Assembly: GCF_029407905.1 (NCBI RefSeq)
Contig: NC_073643.1
Location: forward strand, 32,746,501-32,810,500
Origin: Bubalus kerabau
Taxonomy: Eukaryota > Chordata > Mammalia > Artiodactyla > Bovidae
Reading direction: 5' to 3'
Length of the DNA: 64,000 nt
Position numbers and translations under genes: made by a program. Shown in pieces: positions 33,898 through 46,152 of the stretch; the first letter of the stretch is position 1; every line of letters begins with the position of its first letter. Below the pieces are notes generated by a model, which saw nothing but the letters and a program-made list of their open reading frames with translations, ran no database searches and was not told the origin of the DNA.

Positions 33898-36800
33898 ATC
33901 TATGTTTCCACCTGAAACAGAAGAACTCTCCACCAGTAATATATTCATGTTGATAGTGTATCAGCAAATGATGAGTTTACATGAGAGATAGTTTGCTTCT
34001 AGGGCATTCCCCCAAATCAGAAAACTGAGTGGGCAACAGACACATTAATAGGCTTCTCAATGCAGCCTGAGCTTTGAAACCTGACCTGTGGCTCTCCCTG
34101 CCTCCTCTCTGGATCAGCAGCCTTGTACTTGTCTGTCCTCTTGCTGCAGGACTGAGCAGAGGGGAGGTTATGCATGCGCTGTCATCAGATGGAGAGGTGG
34201 AGCCATCTGCTCAAACTTCTCCAGTTATTGTTGGCTCAGTAGCGGCAGCTTTGGTTTGGTTCTTTTAACAGTTAATTTAACTGGGGGAGGGAATGGATTC
34301 ACAAGAGGAGGCCCTGGGTATTGGAGAAGTTTTGTTGCAGATTTTCTGCTCCTCTTTCCAACTGCCCCTTTGTATTTCTTCTCTTTTCTCTAACACACTC
34401 TTTTTCTTTCTTTCATGGTAAGAAACTGCTACTCCTGGATGCTTTCTGAGTCAGTTTTTCCCAGCAGCGACCCCAAGACACGCACCACCAACATGCAATA
34501 TCACTGACTCATGATATTTAAAATACGGGGTGCACAATGTCTTCTGGGGTATGTCTGTTGCATTTGAACTACATCCAATAACACTGGTTCTTACCAAACT
34601 GTCAATATCTTGAGTGCGTCCTGTTAGGTTTTCTGGAGGTTAAAAAAAAAGACACTGGACTATTTATTCTATCAAACTTTTTTCCAAATCTTATTTTCTG
34701 GGTGGAGGAGTTTACAGTCCTTATCACTTGTCTTTCCCTTAAAATCTGTCCTTTATTCTCACTCTCTCCCATGTAAGACACCACACCTTCAGGAAAATGG
34801 TAACTGTATTTAATAAGATCGCAGTGACTCCAACCTGCTCTGACAGCTACCTTGCTTTTCAACTGTACAATTGAATGCTTATACAAAGACATATTTGACA
34901 TTCTTCTGGTTCAGTGGCATACCTCTGCAATGATTCCCCTCTTTTCCTTAATGAAAAAATACATATATGGAAGTTTTCTTTTAAAATTTATGGAAGTAGC
35001 AAGAGCCAAAGACAAATAATGAGGCTTGCGATTTGAAAATGATTAGATAGAAAATAAAGAGCACTGAGCAGATATTAGTTCTTTTGCTATTAATCTACTG
35101 TAGAAGAAATGTAAGAAAGGTCAATGCTGAACGAGGAAGTACAATTGGAAATTCCTTTCAAGAGGAAGCTTATATTGCCAAGAAGGGGAAAAAAAGGAGA
35201 GTCCTGATCAATTTACCAATTAAAAACATACAGTATGACACAGGCCACCATATTCTCCCTTCTTGGCTATAGTTTTTCCCCACTCAGCTCAAATGTATCC
35301 TCACATTCCTTCTTATCTCCAATCCCCCAGGTGGGCAAAGGCAAAAGAACTACTGAATACAGGGGAGAAGATGGAATCGTACTGACATTCCTGTGCCCTT
35401 TGACATGACTTTTGATATTTTCATTCCTAAACAACCAGTCACTATCTGCAGATAGCAACCATGTCTAAATTGTCTGTTGTGTAGGTTCAACTATATCCTA
35501 ACAGGCCAATTTATTTCATTTCAAATGAATGGTGCCTTCTACCAAATGAAGAATCAAGGATAAAAATTATGAAGACTGATGATATTTTAATAAGAACATT
35601 AGAATCAAGAGAGAAATCTGAAGTCAGTTATACCAACTGTATGACTCCAGGGTGTCACCAGGATTATCTTGTCCCCAGTTCCCTGTAAAATAGTTGGAAC
35701 AAAACAATATTCACTTTATAAGGTAGCTTGCGGGAACTGAAGGAGGCGATGACTACTACATATGAAAACTCAAACAGGAACTGGGCAGGTAAAATAAATG
35801 AGTCAAGTGGGCTGGGTATAAGAAAATGCAAGGAAACTGGGGGTCTCAGATTCCAAGGGACTGGCGGAGCCTGTAATAATCCCAAGGCTTTCTGTCCCTC
35901 TAAAAGGGTCAGCTGTTTTATTCAGCTCCAGCCAATTTCTGCAATGGGAAAAATAAGAGACCCGGTATCGCCAGATTTTCCGGGAAGCTGGAAATCGGGA
36001 CTTTTTATATTGAAACCTTCCAATTTTTAGTTGTTGGTAATTAAGTCAAATTTAAAGCACTGTGCAAGCCAAACAAAACACATCTGCAGGCCTCATAAGC
36101 CCAAGGAGCCTCCACGTGTGACCTCTGATAGATGTGAGCCTGTCTGTAACAGAACCTGCCTCACTACAGATACTCCATAAATATCTGCCTCATTTTTTCC
36201 TTGTGTGTGATATCCAGGACAAGAAAAAAAAATTGATTTGATTTTTCTCTAAAGGTATCATGTTGTCCACTCTTAAGGCTCAGATTTATTAGTCAAGGCA
36301 TATTCCAACAAGTTTACTGAATCTCACTGACCATGGAAATGCTTACCCAGGTTACAGCTTGTGCTTTGGACAATTTATTTGGATCCTGTGACTTTGAAAC
36401 AGAACTTAAATTTTTGTTAGAAAACACATACTTAAAAGACAGCTGAGATGCTTCTGAATCATATCACGGAAAAGTCACTCTTGCTGACACGGAGCTAAGT
36501 TTCTTCAGATTCCAGTAAGTGAGCAGTTTTCCATTCAGATTATTTTACTTTGTCTTCAGAGAAGCAGGACTTTGTTTTAACTGGTCCATCTTCATGTTGC
36601 TCCCTCCTTAAGTAGTTGAACTTACTTTTTAACTGTCACATGCCAACAAAACAGGTTGCTTAATTGGTTTGACCTTTCACAGTATTTTTTAATTTTTCAA
36701 TCTTAGTTTCATAGTTCCATCTGGCCCTTTAAAACGACATCTGGTTAACTGTACTTAACCAGCTGATCACTGTACAGTTATTTTTAAATGTAATGTATGC

Positions 36801-39654
36801 TTAAACAGATGTTATTTTTATAGATGTGGATCTAAACTGCACTTGTGTACGTGCTATGTCTGCATAAACTCTTTCTGCAATTCAAATGTTGACACCCAAA
36901 ATTACAAGCCAGAATGCTTATGAACTCCACTATTATGGTACTGCACTTTTGTGCTGCTTGTTAGGTAAACATCAATTCAGTTCTTTTTTTCTCTCTTCAT
37001 TGCACATAAATAAAACATTAGCATTTAGTTTATAAAGTGATGAACATTTTGCTGTGTTGGATTTAGCTTTATAAATACAACTGCTGTCAGCAAGAAAAAA
37101 GGATTTATTGAATAAATAATAAGAAAGCTAAGGGAAAATGAAAATATATATATTATGCAAAACATGGTGTCTGTCAACAGGTCACAGAGGAGCCTCCATG
37201 CTTTTGGTGTTGCTGTCGGAGATAATTCCATCTCTGACACACTGCGTCTGAAGTACTGTGAACCCTCCTCTCACGGTATTGTTCTTAGAGTTAATCCAGG
37301 AAGCACACTAGAGAAAATAAATTTATTTTGTAGATCTCTGAAAGCTTGACTATCCAGGGCATAATTAACATATCAAACAATTTAAACGTCTTCTTACAAA
37401 AGCAGGGAAGATGTTGAGAAGACTTGGGAAAAAGAAAACCTCAATGGTCATTCCATCCTCTTTATTTATTTATTTTTTCTATCAGGAAAGAAAAAATGAA
37501 AGATGACAGTAGTCTGGGCATACACTGAAAGGTTTTCCAACCTGGAAAACATCCTCACATCGGGTCTATCCTGTTTCCATGAGAACACCATCTCGCCAGA
37601 TTAAGAGACCTCACCGTCAGCCTGGGTAGTGTGTCTAGGACTCTGAGGTGAGTCTGACTTGGGACAAAGAAAGTGGTCATCATTGCAAACACTTTCCTGA
37701 CAACTTCCACAGTCTCGTTCTCAAGGTTAAAAATTGCTGTTAAACAGAATACCTCAGTAATTGATAGACATTTTCTCTCTCCAGAGTCCATTTTCTCTGA
37801 AAAACACTGCCGAACATCTGTTCATAAACAGTCCTTCTGTGAAAACACTGACACAGGCCTTGAGCTTCTACCGGCTCAATTCCCCTGCCATGCGCAGATG
37901 GCACAGCGTATTTATACAGCTGAAGCCGCGTGACAGAAGCCCAGCCGTGTCTCCAGGTAAGACTTCAGGCAAACACGTGCGGCCATTCTTCCGCCTCACC
38001 CCAAGTTGTTCCAGGGGTTCCCTCTGACACAAAGACAAATTGTTTCCCGCTCACGTGTGGGATTCGTTGGGAAAATGACCTTCGGCAATCAACATCTAAC
38101 TCTACAGAGGAAAAGACGTTTCTCATCTTTATAAAAGATTCCACATATTAATGAAAAACTAATTAGGTGGCAGAGGTATTTGGGAAACTGAGTAGGACTG
38201 ATGATTCGGTTGCTTTTTTCGTGTGTGGCCTCTACGCTTTATGCGTGATGTCGAATTGAAAATTCATTACTGCCACTAAAAGCAAAAAGTTTGTGGTTAA
38301 GGGTATAAATAATTAACGTTCAAGTTTTCAGGAATGACCACGAGGGGAGAAAAATGTCATTATTAATGAAAGAAAACATCTCCCACAAAACTCCCTTTTG
38401 TTTCTCCTGTTACACATGAAACGGAGATGGGCACAAGGATGGGACTTTTTTTTTTTTAATTTAACTGAGCTTTTATGAAGAAATATTAATATTTAAGAGA
38501 CTTACAAAGCCAGGTGAACTTTGGCTGCTTTTCAAATCTGTTTTCCCTATAATCACGGAGATGTTGATTCTGTGGCATTCTCTAAAATTGTGCTTTCTTA
38601 GAAACTAGACAAATTTCAAGGACAAGCAACAGCCAGCTCCTCATGGCCTAGGGAAACACTAGCTGTAAGTAAAAGCAGGATGCTGGAGCTTCCGAAGAGT
38701 TTAGGAGCCCCAAAGACCACTCAAATAAATAGAACAAGTCAGTCATACACACGCATAACCTAGGTTTATTTGTACCTGTCTCTGTGACACAGCTGTGTCG
38801 CACATGAGAGCTGGGATCAGGGAAATACATCTACGGTACCTTAATATAATATAAACTATTCACATTTTATTCTCCATGAACTCCACAGGCAAATTCTTGT
38901 TATATTTGACCAGCTGGGGTCAAAAATGTTAGCAGTGCTGGGAAGATTTTTGCTCTAACTTCAATCTCCATTTGAGACATGAGCTTTCTGGTTTGTGCAT
39001 TTCAAACATGTTTTCACACCATTTATGAACCCCTAACTTACTCAATAATCTTCATCTGTAGCCTGAATGGCTTACCCATTCAGGCTACAGAATCAAATGG
39101 CAGCGATTTGCAAGAGAAAAAAAAATTGCCTTTTGAGAATATGATGTTTAAGTGTCATGTCTTACTGGAGGAAGACAGATGAACTAGAGGACTCCTGAAA
39201 AAATTCTTTCAGGGAGACGACTGTAGGAGATTGTTTCTATATTATGGGAAAAAAGTGACATTTCCCGTTTGTGCTTCTCTAGCTATTCCTCACCAGAAAC
39301 CTCAGCTAAAACAGAAAAAACAATCAAAATGAAAATAAAGTTGAATCTTTAAATCAGACACCAAGACTGCTTATAACTAAGTATTGAATTTCACTGTTGT
39401 TTAAATCAAATTATACAGTTAAGAGCATTAGAAGAGATCAAAAGCAAGTGTTTTACACTTCAGAAAACACGTGTTACATTAGGCCAAATTTTTCCAGTTT
39501 TGGTTATTAAGTTCTTCTATTGACATTTCATTTCTTCCCAGGAAAATTGAAAGTTGAGGAATGTATCTTCACTTCTACTTAATGTGTGCCCATAATAATA
39601 GGAGCCTAAATTTGTTGGAAATATTTTTATCATATTTTATATTACCACAGAAAA
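33898..39654. other. 5.7-kb repeat-poor block with inverted repeats
   Basis: I recognise no dispersed repeat over 5.7 kb. Features inside: overlapping short inverted repeats at 36741-36780; a CpG-richer patch around 37850-38100 with TATTTATA at 37911 and a consensus donor CAG/GTAAGA at 37957; and a perfect 16-bp-stem hairpin at 39055-39091. The open frames (for example 34088-34393, 35728-36030, 37673-38151) overlap each other in several frames and show no domain. Regulatory sequence is one reading; simple chance is the other. Confidence 0.5.
39055..39091. repeat. Perfect inverted repeat, 16-bp arms, 5-nt loop
   Basis: Arm TCTGTAGCCTGAATGG (39055-39070) is followed by CTTAC and then its exact reverse complement CCATTCAGGCTACAGA (39076-39091). 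Mixed base composition makes chance occurrence unlikely. It resembles neither a SINE end nor a microsatellite. The loop is shorter than in usual microRNA precursors. Confidence 0.9.
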
Positions 39655-40005
39655 ATAGGTTCACTATGGCATTATTTATAATAGTGAGAAAAATGGAAAT
39701 AATACTAACATCAAATAAGAGAAGCCTGATTAAGTAATTATTGACATGGGAAAATTATGTCATACCTTAAGTAGAAAATATAAAAATAAGTAATTGCATA
39801 TACACTGTACCATCTCAACTAGGAATATGACACAGGCATGGGGGAAAAAAAACCTGGAAAAAACATGCCGTGTATTAAAAATAACTTTCTGGGTAGTAGG
39901 TTTATGGGTTATTTAAACTTTCATCTTTTCATGTTTAGGTATTCCCCAAATATTTTACATGACTGTACATTATTTTAACAAATAAAAAGATGTGGTAAAA
40001 AGCAT
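39655..40005 (+). repeat. Old L1M 3' end
   Basis: 'ACTATGGCATTATTTATAAT' followed by 'TTCTGGGTAGTAGGTTTATG', 'GGTTATTTAAACTTTC' and 'ATTCCCCAAATATTTTACAT' follows the end of an old L1M (L1ME-like) element, in sense. No frame survives. Confidence 0.7.
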
Positions 40006-41264
40006 AATAGAGATATTTCTCCTAAGAAGTGCATTTGTTATCTTAGCAAGAGGAGTTTTGGCATCTTTAAGCAGAATATAAATAGATATGGAGTATACTG
40101 AGTCATACTGTGGACAGAAATTTATGAAATTTGTGAAGGAAAGATTTCGGGAAGTCTTTTTCTTCCCAGTAAGGTACCACAAGATACAATCATTTGCTGC
40201 CTAGACACTGAAATGAATCCTAGCAACCCCCCTGACTGTATTCCTTTCGCCCTCCCCCCACCTTCTCCTTCATTCCTTCCCTTCCTTGATATTTATTGAT
40301 TACTCCCTCTGTCCCAGGTGCTCAGAATGGGGGTTGAAACCTAGGAAATTGTAGCAGAGGAAGTGATAACAGTCAATGAGCAAGCGACAAACTATCCAAT
40401 GAATAATATCACAATTGTGAGAGCCGGGTGCCCCTGAGGAAAGCAGGGGTGAGCAGCCTTGTCATCTGCAAACACAGGACAAGTCTTCTACGTGGCAACC
40501 ACACTTGTGCTGAGAACAGAAAGCATCACAAAGAACTGACTGGTAGTACCAAGTGGGGGGGGGCGGATACTCGAGGGAGCGTGCTGGTCCCCCACTGAGT
40601 GCTTGGCTTTCCTGCCATACACCCTCTCAGCACTCCAGTGGGGTCAGACCCATAGGAAACACTCAAATTTACTGAATTAGCTTGATTCGGAAGATATGCC
40701 ACTTAAGTGTTCATAACAGTAGGTCTTGGGAAATAGCATCAAATCCTACCAGTCTATACGTTACCTGAACCCCACCTCTGTTCTGGTGGAGAGGCCTGTC
40801 TTCCCAAGGTCCATCTGACAACCAGAGATACTCTGACTCACTGTTCCTAATTTCAGAGGCTTTACCTGTGGAAATATAGAGAACCTAGAGCGTTTAAAAT
40901 GAACCCTCCATCTAAATGCAATGAAAGTTCATCTCTATACTGTGTCTTGATGTAAGTCAGTAATACATAGGATACCAGACAGTGCAAATTAATTAGCGAA
41001 TTCCTGGACTGCTCCAACCACATTTCCAATCATTATAACACCAATGTCAAGTGATCAGTCAGTGCTATAAGCCTATGTGGCTAGCTGCTTATAATTCTCA
41101 GTATTTGTACTCAATAAAAATATGTGGGCTTAATCTCAGAATTGCCAAAAAGAAGACACATAGGTTGGCCCAAACCCATCATTCTTTTTGAATTTGTAGC
41201 AACTGCTTTCCACAAAAAGTATGCCCACCCAGATGAGAGGAAAAAAAGAATTTCTGCTCTGATC
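40006..41264. other. Mostly unique DNA with an old-repeat trace
   Basis: At about 40285-40460, 'GATATTTATTGATTACTCCC', 'CCAGGTGCTCAGAATGG' and 'ATCACAATTGTGAGAGC' weakly match the 'tattgagcacctactatg' module seen elsewhere. A G9 run lies at 40555-40563. Otherwise nothing recognised. Confidence 0.4.
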
Positions 41265-41450
41265 CCAAGTGGCTTAGTGGTGAAGAATCTGCCTCCCAAT
41301 GCAAGAGCCTCAGGAGACATGGGTTTGATTCCTGGGTCAGAAGATCCCCTGTAGCAGGGAATGGCAAGCCACTCCAATACTCTTGCCTGGGAAATCTCAG
41401 GGACAGAGGAGGGCTACAGTCTGTGGGACAAGGACGTGGACACAACTGAC
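41265..41450 (+). mobile_element. Bov-tA SINE, diverged
   Basis: 'AAGTGGCTTAGTGGTGAAGA' head (slightly 5'-truncated), an extra GAGCCT-type insertion in the 'CAATGCAAGAGCCTCAGGAG' segment, then 'GGCAAGCCACTCCAATACTC' and a degraded tail 'GTGGACACAACTGACCAC'. More diverged than the other Bov-tA copies here. Confidence 0.88.
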
Positions 41451-42821
41451 CACATACTCGTGTCAAGGGTGACTTTGAGTTACTTTTCCTCACTTGGTTG
41501 GTCAAATCAAGCATTCATACACTTTAAAAATATAAATAGTTCCTCCTCTTGGTTTGGGAAGAGCAGTGATTTACCTACTATTAATGACTGAATATCACTC
41601 TCAAGTATGATCAAATTCAAGAACTAAGAAAAACATACTTTGTGATCATGAGTGATAATACATTTTTCATAGAATAATATCAAGTAAGCGAAGGTCGTGA
41701 TGACAAATATGGGAAATGATAAACCTTCTGTCGCCAATGAAAATAAGATGTTGAACATGAAACTAATATTTCTATTGCCTAGTATTTAAAAATCTACCAT
41801 AAATAACTATTGCCTTCCAGACATGTATAATTGATCCTACTCGCATCAACAGTAAGTTCCTTTTTAGTTTTTTTCTTCTGTTAACTTCTTTTTACATGGT
41901 ATTATTTTCCCTAAATGGCATTTCCACTGACAACTATACCAAATGCACTGTATAATTATCATGTCTTCAGTTTCTTCTTCTACAGTTCTTTTTAATTGCA
42001 AAATAATACCCCTTTGAAGCATGCATCTTTGATATCTTAACCATCGTTGGGTCAATATAGCAGTGTGCTCATTATCAATATATTTTAATTATTTCATTCT
42101 TTTTAATGCCTCATTTTGTTTTCCATGAACTGCCAAGTAATTATGCTTGTATCAGGATAAATAATTAACATTCTCTGGAGCAGAACGTCTATTACTTTCC
42201 GTTTTTCTTTCTCTTTTCCTCCTCAGCCATGGCAACATAATAAATAGGCATTTACCTGGAATGACTAAATGTGGTCTTTTCTTGGGGCAATAGTAGCTTA
42301 TCGATGATTCAAGAACTCCTTTTGGTGAAGCTGTGAATTACCCAGAGTGGAGATTTCTGGCTTCCTAATTTCTCTTTAAACTGAGCAAAGCTGCTTTCAT
42401 TACATTGTTAAATTCTCTTCTGTTCTGCTGCGTGTCCTAATCTATCCCCTCAAAACAGGGTATAGGTTGTTGAGGCTGTATGTGCAAAGGCTATTTACAT
42501 GCATAAAATTACTATTTCTTATGCAGAAACACCTTTAAAGTAAGTCCTGGCTATATAAGGCAAGAAAAACATGAGCATTTTCAAAAACATAGGTTTAGAA
42601 GAACTTGCATGTGAGTGACAAGTTCAGAGACAAACTAAAACAAGGTGAAGTTCAGTAAGGAAGGTTTAAGAGAAAAACCATGAGGTAGTTGAATGGAGCA
42701 AAGTGAATTGCGACACAGATCTCAGTAAATTACATGTCTTCACTGACTGTGAACATTGCATCTTAGCAATTTGGAGGATACATTCCTCTAAAGTACTAAT
42801 CCAGAAGGAAGGGAAAAAAGG
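41451..42821. other. Unique AT-rich non-coding DNA
   Basis: No recognised repeat or gene. Confidence 0.45.
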
Positions 42822-42930
42822 TACTCTAGTACGAGCTGTGTGATCTTGAACAAGTTACTTAACCTCTCTTGGATGCAGTTTTCTCCTCCGTGAAGTCAAG
42901 CTAATAAAAGTGCATGAACACAACTCTATA
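42822..42930 (+). repeat. MIR fragment
   Basis: 'GAGCTGTGTGATCTTGAACA' then 'AGTTACTTAACCTCTCTTGG', 'ATGCAGTTTTCTCCTCCGTG' matches the MIR core in sense. One of the clearest MIRs in the window. Confidence 0.85.
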
Positions 42931-43546
42931 ATGCCAATTTCGTAATGCAGGTTGTTATTTAAAGACGGCTTTCAAGTTGCTACATTTCTTCAAGCTAAAC
43001 ATCCCAACATCTTCGGTTGTCCTTCAAATCATTTGCTTTCAAAGATGCACACCATTTTGGTCACTCTCCTTTTGTCTGAGCTCAAATCTCAAGGTCTCTG
43101 GTGAACTATTACTACTCCAAAAAAAGAGTCTGAACTGCACAGGGCAAAACAGGGTAACTCTCTTCTCCCCTTTCATCCAGCCAGAAATCTTAAATAGCTA
43201 TACTTTTAAATATTCAGCTTTCTGGTTTTATCTGTTTTTCTTCTCCCCTTTGTATTATTAAGACTGATAAATGTGTTGCTGATTCTTTTCAACGGGCACA
43301 TCTGCTGATGACTGGGCTTAGTGCCAGTGACACGATACAATGTGGTAACGCCTGTTCTAATCCCCGCCTTTATAACAGTGTTAAAGCCAAGGGTTTGTCT
43401 TCAATTTTAAGTCAGTATTCTCATCTACAAGGAATAAATACATGGTAAGTTGATAAATTCACTTTTAGGAATAAAAGCAGAACTACATTTTCCCTTTAAA
43501 TCAATTAAGTGAGAGGAAAGAGGATAAGAGCTATTTATGGACATTG
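42931..43546. other. Unique non-coding DNA
   Basis: Nothing recognised. The open frame 42977-43261 (+) is T/C-rich without a domain. Confidence 0.4.
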
Positions 43547-43687
43547 TAAAGACCATTGGAGAAGGGAATGGCACCCCACTCCAGGATTCCTGCCTGGAGA
43601 ATCCCATAGACAGTGAAGCCTGGTGGTCTACAGTCCATGGGGTCACAAAGAGTTGGACAGGACTGAGTGACTTTCACTAAAGACTAT
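43547..43687 (+). mobile_element. BovA monomer SINE with short target duplication
   Basis: A single monomer (TTGGAGAAGGGAATGGCACC ... GGACAGGACTGAGTGACTTT) instead of the usual ART2A dimer. Flanks TAAAGACCAT (43547) and TAAAGACTAT (43678) match at 9 of 10 positions, so the monomer is a complete insertion and not a broken dimer. Confidence 0.85.
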
Positions 43688-44307
43688 GATATGAGGAAGG
43701 GGATAGTTTACTTCAGGTATCTCTCAAGTGCGAATCTGGGATTGGCTGGTCCAAGTTACATTTATCACAAATACTGCAGAAAAAGAAAGTTCAATAAAGG
43801 GTTGAATTTCGTGACTCCTTTGGAATGATTCTGCATAAGATTTATGCTGTAAGTAAGTATAGTCACTCCTGGATGATATGACAAACAATACTACCACATT
43901 TTATACTCTGAAAATTAGACCTAGATTAAGAATAGGACATTTTCTATTTCTCATGTGTATTTCGCTAAATTCATGCTCATGTAGTTTCAGAATCTCATTT
44001 CATCCTAAAACCTTACTGATTTTCTTTATAATTCGTACAAAATAATATAGGTCAGCACCTTCTGAGTGCAAAGGAATGGTGGGTTTAGCTGGGAGGTGTG
44101 CAATAGTATTTAGTCAATATAATGTCTAATATGTCATCTTTCATTAGGGATTTGCTAAATTACATGATTCAGGTCCAAACATCTGCACTTCTTTCTAAAA
44201 CCCTGAAAATAATGTCACATCTCCACTCCTATCAATTATAATATTTAAAGAAGAGGCAAAAAAAAAAAAAAAAAAAAACTATGATGTAATCTCATGCTCA
44301 GTGATAA
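43688..44307. other. Unique DNA ending in poly(A)
   Basis: No recognised element. An uninterrupted A run at 44258-44278 might be the tail of an unrecognised sense retro-insertion, but the sequence before it is not diagnostic. Confidence 0.4.
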
Positions 44308-44362
44308 CCACCTCTCCTGCACTGGCAGATTCTTTACCACTGAGCCTCCAAGGAAGCCCTGC
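44308..44362 (-). mobile_element. Bov-tA head remnant
   Basis: 'CACCTCTCCTGCACTGGCAG' followed by 'ATTCTTTACCACTGAGCCTC' and 'CAAGGAAGCCCTG' is an antisense tRNA-like head fragment of 55 bp. Confidence 0.75.
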
Positions 44363-44410
44363 CATAAAAAGTGTTCCAACTTTCACAGAAAGAGTTTTAT
44401 GGTGGGAGTT

Positions 44411-44592
44411 AGGTGTGGGGTCGCACAGAGTTGGACATGACTGAAGCGACTTAGCATGCATGCACGCACTGGAGAAGGAAATGGCAACCCACTCCAGTGT
44501 TCTTGCCTGAAGAACCCCAGGGACAGAGGAGCCCTGTGGGCTGCCGTCTATGGGGTCGCACAGAGTCGGACACAACTGAAGCGACTTCACAA
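44411..44592 (+). mobile_element. ART2A SINE variant, partial
   Basis: Starts within a monomer end (GTGTGGGGTCGCACAGAGTT), has a GCATGCATGCACGCA linker in place of the TTTCAC linker, then a full second monomer to 'GACACAACTGAAGCGACTTC'. The GCATGCATGC linker marks a distinct ART2A variant. Confidence 0.85.
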
Positions 44593-44988
44593 TTCACAGG
44601 TAAAAGGCGACATAACAAAAAATGTAGCAGTTTCCTCTATGCTCCAGTTTATTCAAATACAAGTTTTCCAATACTGCTGAGGCAACATATGAAAAGAAAA
44701 CTTTAAAATGTACAATTAATTATTATCCTGTGTACTTCTTAAGCAATCGCTTCCTACTTTGGAGGGTGACTACAATGTAAACAAACCTTTTAAAACATAT
44801 TAAAATTTTTTTTTAATTTTAGGCATATTCTTTAGGCATATTCTTGATCTTTGTATGTTTATCAAATCAAATAGAAACAAACACAATTCATGAAAACTAT
44901 ACTGTTAACAGAAAAAATTTTAAATCCTGATAATAACATGATTTTAATGAAAGGCTCTCCCATATAAAACCTGTGTATAAAATACTAT
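44593..44988. other. Unique AT-rich DNA
   Basis: A tandem 'AGGCATATTCTTT' duplication lies at about 44821-44845. Nothing else recognised. Confidence 0.4.
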
Positions 44989-46152
44989 TTCAGTTCAGTT
45001 CAGTCACTCAGTCGTGTCCAACTCTTTGGACCCCATGAAGCACAGCACACCAGGCCTCCCTGTCCATCACCAACTCCCGGAGTTCACCCAAACCCACGTC
45101 CATCGAGTCGGTGATGCCATCCAGCCATCTCATCCTCTGTCGTCCCCTTCTCCTCCTGCCCCCAATCCCTCCCAGCATCAGAGTCTTTTCCAATGAGTCA
45201 GCTCTTCACATCAGGCGGCCAAAGTATTGGAGTTTCAGCTTCAACATCAGTCCTTCCAATGAACACTCAGGACTGATCTCCTTTAGGATGGACTGGTTGG
45301 ATCTCCTTGCGGTCCAAGGGACTCTCAAGAGTCTTCTCCAACACCACAGTTCAAAATCATCAATTCTTCGGCGCTCAGCTTTCTTTATAGTCCAACTCTC
45401 CCATCCATATGTGACTACTGGAAAAACCATCGCCTTGAATATCCAGACCTTTGTTAGCAAAGTAATGTCTCTGCTTTTTAATATGCTGTCCAGGTTGATC
45501 ATAACTTTCCTTCCAAGGAGTAAGTGTCTTTTAATTTCCTGGCTGCAATCACCATCTGCAGTGATTTGGGAGCCCCCCAAAATAAAGTCTGACACTGTTT
45601 CCACTGTATCCCCATCGATTTGCCATGAAGTGATGAGACCAGATGCCATGATCTTACTCCCTTTTCTGAATGTTGCGCTTTAAGCCAACTTTTTCACTCT
45701 CTTCTTTCACTTTCATCAAGAGGCTTTTGAGTTCCTCTTCACTTTCTGCCATAAGGGTGGTGTCATCTGCATATCTGAGGTTATTGATATTTCTCCCGGC
45801 AATCTTGATTCCAGCTTGTGCTTCTTCCAGCCCAGCATTTCTAATGATATACTCTGCATAGAAGTTAAATAAGCAGGGTGACAATATACAGCCTCGACAT
45901 ACTCCTCTTCCTATTTGGAACCAGTCTGTTGTTCCATGTCCAGTTCTAACTGTTGCTTCCTGACCTGCATATAGGTTTCTCAAGAGGCAGGTCAGGTGGT
46001 CTGGTATTCCCATCTCTTTCAGAATTTTCCACAGTTTATTGTGATCCACACAGTCAAAAAGGCTTTGGCATAGTGAATAAAGCAGAAATAGATGTTTTTC
46101 TGGAACTCTCTTGCTTTTTCGATGATCCAGCATATGTTGGCAATTTGATCCC
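44989..46152 (-). mobile_element. BovB LINE, 5'-truncated, ~1.16 kb
   Basis: Antisense from the 3' terminus (TTTCAGTTCAGTTCAG) to the RT palm region (GATCCAGCATATGTTGGCAA). On the minus strand, codons near 45654-46060 hold FDCVDH (end of motif A), a GVCRGC motif B and LRYADD. The frame breaks near 45650 and continues at 45649-45206 with the C-terminal domain. The initial ~50 residues of the 46208-start frame are not BovB. A dead copy. Confidence 0.94.

Noticed and set aside
44258..44278. Poly(A) as proof of a processed pseudogene
   Set aside because: The sequence before it has no recognisable mRNA-like content or polyadenylation signal at the usual distance, and no target duplication was found.
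45111..45683. 190-codon + strand frame, and similar frames at 23696, 26205 (-), 46818 and 58245 (-)
   Set aside because: They are the antisense shadows of BovB RT coding sequence, which stay open because of its codon composition.
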